Source of the DNA: an uncultured bacterium | Lineage (GTDB): Bacteria; Planctomycetota; Planctomycetia; Pirellulales; UBA1268 | Direction: 5' to 3' | Length of the DNA: 5,583 bases | Assembly: GCA_937959175.1 (NCBI GenBank) | Contig: CALGAS010000608.1 | Coordinates: 1 to 5,583 of the forward strand | Shown here: positions 1 through 5,583 of the stretch, in pieces | Numbering within the stretch: the first letter of the stretch is position 1 | How the letters are laid out: every line of letters begins with the position of its first letter | Position numbers and translations under genes: made by a program | The notes under the pieces: model-generated | What the model was told of the DNA's origin: nothing | Database searches by the model: none | What the model saw: the letters and a program-made list of their open reading frames with translations, nothing else

Positions 1-3000
1 CGCCTGCCTTACTGAGGGACCCCGCCAGGGTCAGGCCCGCGACCTTCGCGGCCGACGTCGCCGATACATCGACGGCACCGTCTGCGACGAGGGAAGACTC
101 GCTGACCTCGGCGACCGTGTCGCGGTGGTGCAGCTCGTTGATGGCCACGGCCACTCCGACGCTGACCGCGCGTCCTTGGCTTTCAGAACCGATCGCCGAC
201 ACCCAGGCGATCGAGGCGGCCCCGGCGTAGGCCGTGATCTCGGCATTGTCTTCGGCCTTCACCCCGATGCGACTGGCTTTCTTGGTCGCAGATCGGAGAA
301 CCCGCGACTTCGTGGACCCACGGATCGTGTTGACCGTGCCGGATCCCGCCCCGGCCACCGCCCAGTTGGTGGTGCTGCCCGAGGTCTTCGTAAACGCCCC
401 GGCAATCGCCAAGGCGAAAATCTCCGGGCTGGCCGTCGCCCTGACATCAACCGCACCGACGGTGTCGATGACAACGTTCTCCACAGTCGCCCAGACATCC
501 TGATCGATCTCGTTGAACACGTACGACACGCCAGCGGCAAGGGACGTGGATTTACCCTGAGACTTCGGGCTCTTCAGCAGCGAGGCGCTCACGGCGATCC
601 CGCCGCCCACCGCCACAATCTTTGATTCAGTGTCGGTGGCGGAGACCGTGACGCTGCCTGCCTGAAGCGGCGCGGCATCGGTGCCAGTGTTCTTGATCGT
701 GGCGAGTGTGTCCGTCGTGATCGAGTTGATAGAGATGCCCGCGGCAACCGCGAGACTGAAAGAGCTCTTTGTCGATGGGGGCGCGGCTTTCGTCGATGGA
801 TTTGAGACCGACACCGCAACGGCCGCAGCCACCGACGTTATGGTGGAGCTATTGGTGGCCGTGACGGTCACTGCTCCCGAGACGTCGACATCAGTGCCAT
901 CGAGAACGGCTTCGGCCCCGCCGTCAATCCGGTTGTAGGCGATACCAGCACCGATGCCCGCCTTGCCTCCGTAGGCGATCGATCCACCCACGGCGATGAT
1001 CGTGTTGGCGTCGCTCGCAAGGATTGCCAGGCTTTTGGCCTGAACTGTCCCGCCGTAGAGATGGCTGAGAGTCGCGGTCGTGATTGTGTTGTACGCAACT
1101 GATCCGGCTAGCCCAACACCGTTGGAAGAAGCGCCGACTCCTGCAGCAACCGACTGCGTGGTGCCGGTTGACTCAGATTTGACGATGACCGCTCCCTGTG
1201 CTGCAGACACCGCGGTGTTGGTGACGGCGGCCTCGGTCGTGCTCACGAGATCCGTGTAGGCGACTGCACCAGCGAGACCCAGTGATCGGCTGCCGCTCTT
1301 GTTGAACGACAATGCGAAGGCGCCGGCAATGGCCGTGTTGGTGGTGGTGTTTTTTGCAACAACATCGGCGAGCGACGTCACCGTCACCCGGCTGTTACGA
1401 ATCGTTGCCCGCGTCGTGTCATCGACAAGATTCGCTGAGACACTCCCGGAAATCGCGAGCCCCCAGCGGCCACCGGAAAGTTCACCGGATGTGTCCAATG
1501 ACTTGCGGTATCCCTGGGTCGGGGCTGCCGTCTTCGTTTTCGCAGCGGCGAGCGTGCCCGTGCCGAGGGTGCCGGTGTTTGTGGCGTGAATCGCGAGCGT
1601 GTCTGCCGTCAGGCTCCCCGTGACGCCCGCGGAACTCGCCCCGGGCTGCGCGAGCGAATGGCCGGTCCCGGTTGCCTGAGAGCCGTCGAGCGAGACGAAC
1701 GTAGCGCGATCGCTTGTGAGCGAGAGCTGAATCGTGCGGGCGTCGATCACCGTGACGAAGTAGGTCGTTCCGCTTGTGAGCCCGCCGATGCTTGTGCCGC
1801 CGCCGTTGGCATACACGAGCCTGTCGCCGTCGGCAAAGCCGTGTGCCTGCTCAAACACGATCGCATTGGCCGCACTGTCGACGATCTGCCGCGCTCGGAA
1901 ACCGGCACCAATCGCGTGGGCGGTTCCGGTGGCGACCGATGGATCGAGGTCGATCCAGACGCCAGCGGCGGCGTCCTTTGCCGTTGTGGCCAGCCGGATC
2001 GCGCGGTCACTGCCACTGACAGGGATCACAAAATACTCGGCATTGTCGTCGAGGCCGCCAATGCTCGTGCCATCGCCGTTGCGATACACGACCCGCTGAC
2101 TCGTGGTGAAGCCGTGGGCATAGCCGAGGTCGATGGTGTCGGCGGCTGAGATCGGGGCAGTCGTCACGGCAGTAGCGGCGTCAAACGCGACCCGCAGGGT
2201 GTGCCCCTTGCCGCTGGCGTCGTCGGCGTCAATGTCGATGATCGGCAGCTTCGCCGTGAGCAGCTTGATCGTGAGCGGGTCGACGACAAGCACGCGGTAG
2301 GTCGTGCCGCTGACCAAGCCGCTGGTGTCGCCGCTGCCGGTGAAGGCATAGACGACTTCATCGTCGTCAGCGAGGGAATGTGGCTCGGCGAAGCTGAGCG
2401 AGTTGGCGGCGGGGTCGAGGCTGGCGGAGCCATCGAGCTTCAGCGTTGTGCTGCCGGCTGTCAGTGTGCGAACGCCGGCGGCCCAGTTTTCATTCAGGTC
2501 CACCACCGCCGGCGCGGTCATCAGCTTGACGGCCGTGTCGCCAACCAGGGCGACGTAATAGGTCGTCCCCTGGGTGAGCCCGCGGATGCTCGCTCCGCCG
2601 CCGTTGTCGTAGATCACCTGATCGCCGCCGCGAAGGCCGTGGTCGTAGCCCAGATCGATCGTCTTGGCTGAGTCGGAGATGGCGTCTTCCGCTTCGAAGG
2701 CCACACCGAACCCCTGAGCCGTTCCGCTGCCGGGGCTCGTGAGGTCGATTGCCGTAGGCGTCGCGGCTGAGGCAGCCGCCTGGCTCGCCGCAAGCTGAAA
2801 CGCGTTCGGGCTTTTGGCGTCGGGGATCACGTAGTAGGTGGTGCCCTCTGTCAGGCCGCCGATCGGCGTGCCGCCTCCGGCGCGATACACGACAGCCTGT
2901 CCACGCACGAAGCCGTGTGGCTGGCCGAGCACGATGCTTTCGCTCGCACCAACGACCGCCGACTGCGGAGCAAACACCCGAGCGAGGCTGTGGTCGTCGC

Positions 3001-5583
3001 CCCACGCCCCGAAGTCGTCGAGATCGATCCATTCCCCCCGGCCGGCCGCTGCCGCGGACGCCGCCAGGCGGAGGCTGGTGGGGCCGACCACGTCGACAAC
3101 GTAGAGCTCACCATCGGTCAGACCGCGGATGGCTCCCGCCTGGCTCGAGCTGCTGTAGCGAACGGTGTCGCCATTGGAGAATCCGTGGCCGTAGCCAACA
3201 TCAATCGTGTTGGCGGTGGCATCGACACCGGTCTGCGGCGTGAAGCCCTCTCCAAGCGAGTGCGTTTCCTCGCCGACGATCGCTCGGGTGTTGCGGGCAA
3301 TTCGATTCGCTGCACCGGACACGCCGGCCCCGACACTGCGGCCGAAAGAGATCCCTCCAGCGCCGTTGGCGTTGAAGACATCGTCGGTTGCCGTGACGCT
3401 CGCCGCCCCGCCGGCGACATCAACCACCGCTCCGCTGCCGATCCGCGCGAGCGTGGTGTTGTCGACATCAACGTAGATCACGACGCCGTTGATGGAGACG
3501 CTGCTGGAGTTGCTCCCAGCGACGCCGAAGGAGACGTTGGTCAGCTCCGAGGTGGCATCGACGGCAAGGGTGCTGGCCGTCACCGCCGCACCTGAATCAA
3601 CCACTGCGGTGGTCTTCGCAGCGTAATAAACGGCAGAGAACGCCCCGCCCCCTGATGGCTTTGCTGTCTGTTTCGAAGCTCTGAGGTCCAAGAGCTTGAA
3701 TGGATTGTCAATCAAGTTGACGAGCTGGCTCTCGGTCTCTGCCCGCACCACCACGCTGCCAGGCTGCGTGGTGCGAGCCGACTGATTGATGTTCGCGCCA
3801 CTCGAAATGATTGTTGTGGCCGACGGGGCGAGCGTGAGCAGACTCACCGAGCCGGTTCCTGCCCCCTCCTTCGCGGCCGCCTTGGCCTTGGACCAGGTGG
3901 TGACTGCCTTGAGGACTGAGGCTGCCTTGCTGAAGAAATCGGCCAGGCTGAGATACCGCTCCAGCGGGAAATCGTATGGCAGAAAAGTGCGGGCCTCGAC
4001 CGTCACGCTGCCCGCTGACTGCATACCTGCGTCGATCGAGGCACCTGTGTCAACTCTGGTGATGGCCGTGCTTGTGTAGTTGGCCACAACGACGGCCACG
4101 CCACCGGAAAACTTTTTTTGCGTTTGCGCATACGCGCGTTCCGGCGGGGCGCGACCGTTATTCACCTCCGCGTTGGCAATCGCCTGCGGACGGTCGATCG
4201 TGTCTGCCCGCACCACCGCGTCTGCGCCAGCCCAGAGAACGGCCGTACTCCCTACCGTCGTCGTCGATGTCGTCGTGTGGGTGACAGAGCCCACGGCAAT
4301 CGAAAAACCGAACTTCTCAAATTTTTCTGCCGACCTGCCGTCGTCTGACTGCAGCCATGACCCATATTTGCCAGACTTCACATCGGAAACGAGGGACGAC
4401 GCGGAATTGGATAGCCGCTTCAGCTTCCCGGGGCTGGCTACGTCAGCGGTTGCGGACGTTTTTGTAGACTTGCTGCCAATCCAGCGAGTCAGTTTGCGAG
4501 TCAGTTTGTCTTCAAAATACTTTTGTTTGACACCTTCGAATGTTGAGGTGCCGATCTTGCCTTGGGCGGTCGTCAAGTTCTTCGTGGTCGCGGCCATCGA
4601 CTCGAGCCGGACATCTCCCTGCTGGGATGTCACGCTTCCATTGACGGTGACTTCCGCCTGAGCCACGCCGGTTGAGATCGTCACTACGCCTGCCAACACC
4701 TTGTATTGACCTGCAGCCGTTGAGGAGACCTGGATATTTTTCGTGTTGACCGCCAGCAGTGTTGCATCACCAGCGGCTGCAGCGATCACGGCTCCAGTGG
4801 CAACAGTGACCGAAGCCTTCGAGTCGGCGTTGACGAGCACCATGCCGGCGGCAAACGGTGTGCCTGAAAGGCCTCGCACGCCAAAAGCGGGGCTGCCGCC
4901 CACCTGAACTTCAGGCGTGACGGTGTTGTCGGACCACGCAGACACCCTTGCTGCCCCTTCGGCGGTAATCGTCACGCCGTCTTTGATGGTGATGAGGGCA
5001 TTCGATTCCGAGTCGGCCCAGCCCCCGCCGATGAGGTCGCTGTAGACGGAGAAGTTGACCTGGGAATCCGAGGTCGCGGTGATCTTCGCATCGGCAGTTG
5101 CACTGATCTCCGTGCCGGCGTTGAGGGTCACGGTCGCTTCGGCATCCAGCAGGCCCACTCCAAAGAATGGCCTCCACTGGGAGACGAGCTGGAGGATACG
5201 CTCGAAGGATTTGCCGAAAGAGTCGCCCAGCTGCTTCAGCCACGAGCTGTCGCTTCCAAGCGAGTCTTCGGTCGTGTCGAAGACAAAAGAGCCGTCGTGG
5301 TTGTTAGCATCGGCGGTGACGCTGACGTTTCGGCCGCGGAGCGTCGCGTCTGTGATGGTGACGGCGGCCTTGGTCTCAGCGGTGGAGAACGCGCCGTAGA
5401 CGAGTTCATGATTGAACGCCCGGAGTTCGATGTCACCACCGAGGCCGGCCACGCCATCGATTGAGAAGCGGGCCACCTTGGCCTCCGAGCCTCCCACCAC
5501 GACGCCGTTGAAATCGAGATTAAGAGCAAAATCCAACCCAAACAGCTCCCACGATTCCTTGTAAACCTGGTCGCTCCCAAGGT
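1..5583 (-). CDS. Internal fragment of a giant repetitive surface/adhesin-like protein (partial at both ends)
   Basis: One minus-strand frame (first full codon 5581-5579, last 4-2) is open for 1860 codons with no stop. I translated it throughout, and repeat units stay in register from end to end, so there is no visible frameshift. The product is rich in Ala/Gly/Val/Thr/Ser. I found no Cys and only four Met (residues 247, 329, 520, 1021). In order it has degenerate beta-helix-like rungs with helical inserts (1-786), six HGF modules (787-1314), a linker, and eight GLAxSVAYN-type units (1374-1860). Giant proteins of this make-up are usually exported and act in adhesion, biofilm or cell-envelope contact; that role is inferred from architecture. 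The signal peptide, secretion domain and anchor would lie outside the window, so the export route cannot be told. No RTX nonapeptides (GGxGxDxxx) or catalytic motifs were seen. I am very sure it is coding, moderately sure of the surface-protein class, and cannot say what it binds. Confidence 0.93.
2..1462 (-). repeat. C-terminal part: eight GLAxSVAYN-type beta units
   Basis: Residues 1374-1860 divide into eight units starting at residues 1374, 1434, 1489, 1542, 1609, 1680, 1740 and 1805 (high coordinates 1462, 1282, 1117, 958, 757, 544, 364, 169). Steps are 53-71 residues. Each unit has a Gly/Ala strand (LGLAGAVAYT, VGLAGSVAYN, GIGAGIAYN, SLAVAAGISIN, SLAAGVSYVFN, WAVAGAGSGTVN, AVSVGVAVAIN), an xATIxNxxVxA strand, a VxVxA strand, and an I-x-x-VGGxIA strand. 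A hydrophilic loop follows and accounts for most of the length variation (FNKSGSRS, NPSTKAAPPSTKSS, LKSPKSQGKSTS, TKTSGSTTN). The pattern is typical of stacked beta repeats in bacterial filamentous adhesins. The last unit is cut by the window edge. Confidence 0.8.
1463..1639 (-). other. Rung remainder and Lys/Thr-rich linker between the two repeat classes
   Basis: Residues 1315-1373. The first 20 or so (GVTGSLTADTLAIHATNTG) match the second strand pair of a beta rung. What follows (LGTGTLAAAKTKTAAPTQGY, RKSLDTSGELSGGRW) is hydrophilic and low in hydrophobic residues, most likely a flexible loop leading into the C-terminal units. No domain is recognised. Confidence 0.55.
1640..1879 (-). repeat. 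HGF module 6 (last, slightly short)
   Basis: Residues 1235-1314. It has NAIVFEQAHGFADGDRLVY, NGGGTSIGGLTSGTTYFV, TIQLSLTS, FVSLDGS and ATGTGHSLAQPG. It is a consensus-like copy that ends on the HSL motif, after which the second half of the interrupted beta rung (GVTGSLTADTLAIHATNTG) begins. Confidence 0.85.
1880..2152 (-). repeat. HGF module 5
   Basis: Residues 1144-1234. It has DTIDLGYAHGFTTSQRVVY, NGDGTSIGGLDDNAEYFVI, AIRLATT, VWIDLDPS and TGTAHAIGAGF. Apart from a GD turn changed to SQ it is near consensus. It is closest to module 6 in the C-terminal third (SxATGTxH). Confidence 0.85.
2153..2416 (-). repeat. HGF module 4 (most divergent)
   Basis: Residues 1056-1143. It reads ANSLSFAEPHSLADDDEVVY, then SGLVSGTTYRVLVVD, TIKLLTA, IIDIDADD and GKGHTL. 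HGF has become HSL, the glycine cluster before xxGL is lost (GSGDTSGL), and a D-D-D-E acidic patch replaces the usual GD turn. The overall order and spacing still mark it as the same module. Confidence 0.8.
2417..2677 (-). repeat. HGF module 3
   Basis: Residues 969-1055. It has KTIDLGYDHGLRGGDQVIY, NGGGASIRGLTQGTTYYV, AVKLMTA and VVDLNENW. HGF is HGL here, and the C-terminal third is divergent (AAGVRTLTAGSTTLKLDG) without the GxHSL motif. It contains one of the four methionines (residue 1021). Confidence 0.85.
2678..2953 (-). repeat. HGF module 2
   Basis: Residues 877-968. It has GQPHGFVRGQAVVY, AGGGTPIGGLTEGTTYYVI, NAFQLAAS, TAIDL and GTAQGFGVAF. This is the copy most like phage-tail-type modules, because of YYVI and FQLAAS. 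The terminal HSL motif has become AQG, so its histidine is lost. Confidence 0.85.
2954..3223 (-). repeat. HGF module 1
   Basis: Residues 787-876. It has TIDVGYGHGFSNGDTVRY, AIRGLTDGELYVV, SLRLAAS, EWIDLDD and a terminal DDHSL. The usual GGG cluster before IxGL is replaced by a serine run (SSSSQAG), and GTTYYV is reduced to GELYVV. It is preceded by an extra HSLGEGF (residues 774-780), a copy of the module's last motif. Confidence 0.85.
3653..3733 (-). other. Insert 4: short helical insert
   Basis: Residues 617-643 follow the strand GSVVVRAET and read ESQLVNLIDNPFKLLDLRAS, then KQTAKPSGGG. The Leu/Ile spacing suggests one short amphipathic helix, followed by a basic, Gly-rich turn back into beta sequence (AFSAVYYAAKTTAVV). 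It resembles insert 3 in place and size but shares no obvious sequence with it. Confidence 0.45.
3857..3985 (-). other. Insert 3: helical Ala/Lys-rich insert
   Basis: Residues 533-575 directly follow the strand GSVTVEAR. They begin FLPYDFPLERYLSLADFF and continue into SKAASVLKAVTTWSKAKAAA, an aromatic-rich start followed by an Ala/Lys helix-like run ending in a Gly-rich GAGTGS turn. The beta pattern then resumes (SVSLLTLAPSATTIISSGAN). Its place after the VxVxA strand matches inserts 1, 2 and 4, so these loops seem to leave the scaffold from the same face or corner. Function unknown. Confidence 0.5.
4256..4276 (-). repeat. Short imperfect ACG triplet run (Thr-rich)
   Basis: Seven codons on the coding strand read ACG ACG ACA TCG ACG ACG ACG, giving T-T-T-S-T-T-T just after insert 2. 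It is an imperfect trinucleotide repeat that stays in frame. It is probably a flexible, hydroxyl-rich turn of the surface protein and a spot where copy number could change without breaking the frame. Confidence 0.75.
4310..4540 (-). other. Insert 2: Lys-rich helical insert with locally low GC
   Basis: Residues 348-424 are the longest non-beta stretch of the N-terminal part. They are basic and helical in character (QKYFEDKLTRKLTRWIGSK, then GKLKRLSNSASSLVSDVKSG, then SAEKFEKFGF). Beta-type sequence borders them: DVRLESMAATTKN before and SIAVGSVTHTTTST after. Counted by hand, 4321-4560 has 125 G+C in 240 bases (52%), falling to 24 in 60 over 4501-4560, against 41 in 60 over 2521-2580. The segment also carries an exact 12-bp tandem duplication. 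It could be a surface-exposed loop evolving faster than the scaffold, or a later insertion. No known domain is recognised. Confidence 0.5.
4484..4507 (-). repeat. Exact 12-bp tandem duplication (KLTR-KLTR)
   Basis: The plus strand reads gcgagtcagttt twice in a row (4484-4495 and 4496-4507) with no mismatch. On the coding strand this is AAACTGACTCGC twice, encoding K-L-T-R-K-L-T-R inside insert 2. It keeps the frame. Identity at synonymous positions suggests a recent slippage duplication, unlike the large protein repeats here, which differ at many synonymous positions. Confidence 0.9.
5147..5266 (-). other. Insert 1: amphipathic helical insert in the N-terminal rungs
   Basis: Residues 106-145 follow the strand NVSVTADANN and do not fit the beta pattern. 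They include WLKQLGDSFGKSFERILQLV and then WRPFF, with hydrophobic residues spaced every three to four positions. That spacing suggests an amphipathic helix ending in an aromatic cluster, after which the regular rung LDAEATVTLNAG resumes. It probably protrudes from the beta scaffold or caps a break in it. I recognise no domain. Helicity is judged by eye only. Confidence 0.5.

Larger units (their letters stand above)
1640..3223 (-). repeat. Array of six tandem HGF modules (about 88 residues each)
   Basis: Residues 787-1314 hold six tandem modules whose HGF-position histidines are at residues 799, 889, 981, 1068, 1156 and 1247, so spacing is 87-92 residues (about 265 bp). The consensus order is A-N-T-I-D-L-G-Y-x-HGF, then GDxVxY, GGGTSIGGL, GTTYYV, I-x-L(A), (W)IDL and GTxHSL. 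The copies differ at many amino acid and synonymous positions, so the duplications are old. The motif order resembles short beta modules I know from phage tail and virion proteins (HG-L/F, GD-x-V, GL-x-x-GT-x-YYV, FQL), which suggests small beta-sandwich or barrel domains in a row. The array begins and ends with an HSL motif (residues 774-776 and 1308-1310). Function unknown; ligand binding or spacing along a filament are plausible. Confidence 0.9.
3224..5581 (-). repeat. N-terminal part: degenerate beta-helix-type rungs
   Basis: Residues 1-786 contain about ten loosely repeated pairs of short strands with the pattern A-x-V-x-x-GA-x-I-x-A-x-G-S-V-x-V-x-A. Clear examples are near residues 68-92 (AAVTITDATLRGRNVSVTA), 147-170 (NAGTEISATADAKITATS), 193-215 (TIKDGVTITAEGAARVSA), 254-278 (SKASVTVATGAVIAAAAGD), 508-530 (DTGASIDAG...GSVTVEA), 588-614 (SGANINQ...GSVVVRA), 651-670 (AVVDSGAAVTASTLAVDA) and 700-725 (IGSGAVVDV...ASVTATD). 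Short alternating hydrophobic residues with Gly/Asp/Asn turns suggest a right-handed parallel beta-helix or stacked beta fold; this is a structural inference. Unlike the C-terminal units, the rungs are separated by long, unequal, partly helical inserts. The segment ends in a half-rung that runs straight into the HGF module array. Confidence 0.7.

Noticed and set aside
838..1282. YadA-like trimeric autotransporter head repeats
   Set aside because: Strings such as VGGSIAYGGKAGIGAGIAYN look superficially similar, but the 14-15 residue period and the NSVAIG-type core are absent. The unit here is 53-71 residues.
2201..2671. Plus-strand frame with repeated Val/Asp/Ala-Gly patterns
   Set aside because: The apparent repeats are just the reverse complement of the HGF modules. 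No start signal or domain supports it.
2490..3032. Minus-strand open frame of 180 codons in another register
   Set aside because: It overlaps HGF modules 2-3 out of frame and gives an Arg-rich, low-complexity translation typical of a shadow frame.
1640..3223. CRISPR array or DNA-level direct repeats
   Set aside because: Spacing is about 265 bp and similarity is at the protein level, with many synonymous differences. No short identical repeats with spacers are present.
2915..3595. Plus-strand open frame of 226 codons
   Set aside because: It lies antisense to HGF modules 1-2 and the preceding rung. Its translation has no coherent repeats or domain, while the minus frame shows clear module conservation. 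GC-rich GNC/GCN codons on one strand commonly leave the complement open.
4080..4661. Plus-strand open frame of 193 codons
   Set aside because: It is antisense to insert 2 and its flanks, with no recognisable protein features. The minus frame keeps beta-rung patterns on both sides.
1..5583. RTX-type calcium-binding repeats
   Set aside because: Gly/Asp-rich turns are common, but I found no GGxGxDxxx nonapeptide series in the coding frame.
1..5583. Promoter, terminator, tRNA or insertion sequence
   Set aside because: The open frame leaves no intergenic space, and I saw no terminal inverted repeats, transposase motifs, tRNA-like folds or T-tailed hairpins.

Overview
The window lies entirely inside one very large protein-coding gene on the minus strand. 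The minus-strand frame whose codons end (high coordinate) at 5581, 5578, 5575 and so on runs with no stop from one edge of the window to the other: 1860 codons, 5581 down to 2. Neither its start nor its stop is here, so a caller that needs a start or stop inside the window would miss it. Residue numbers below are local: residue 1 is the codon at 5581-5579, and residue n begins at 5581-3(n-1). The translation is rich in Ala, Gly, Val, Thr and Ser. I saw no cysteine and only four methionines. It is built almost wholly from repeated beta-strand units. This is the profile of a giant exported surface or adhesin-type protein ('beta strand repeat-containing', filamentous or LktA-like class).

Layout in protein order, right to left on the plus strand. 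(1) Residues 1-786 (5581-3224) hold about ten degenerate beta-helix-type rungs of the form A-x-V-x-x-GA-x-I-x-A-(x)-G-S-V-x-V-x-A. Four predicted helical, Lys/aromatic-rich inserts interrupt them. (2) Residues 787-1314 (3223-1640) hold six tandem copies of a different module of about 88 residues, with HGF, GGxxIGGL, GTTYYV and HSL signatures. (3) Residues 1315-1373 (1639-1463) are a Lys/Thr-rich linker. (4) Residues 1374-1860 (1462-2) hold eight units of 53-71 residues with a GLAxSVAYNxI strand, a VxVxA strand and an xxVGGxIAx strand.

The most interesting architectural point is that the six-module array sits inside a single beta rung. The first half of the rung (around residues 755-769) lies before the array and the second half (around 1319-1335) lies after it.

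Nothing in the window identifies the organism directly. GC is high (about 60% by eye), and giant proteins of this type are familiar from Planctomycetota and from some Proteobacteria, Cyanobacteria and other environmental bacteria. A planctomycete is a guess, not a result. I see no second gene, RNA gene, promoter, terminator, insertion sequence or CRISPR array. The long open frames on the plus strand and in the other minus frames are composition shadows of this gene.
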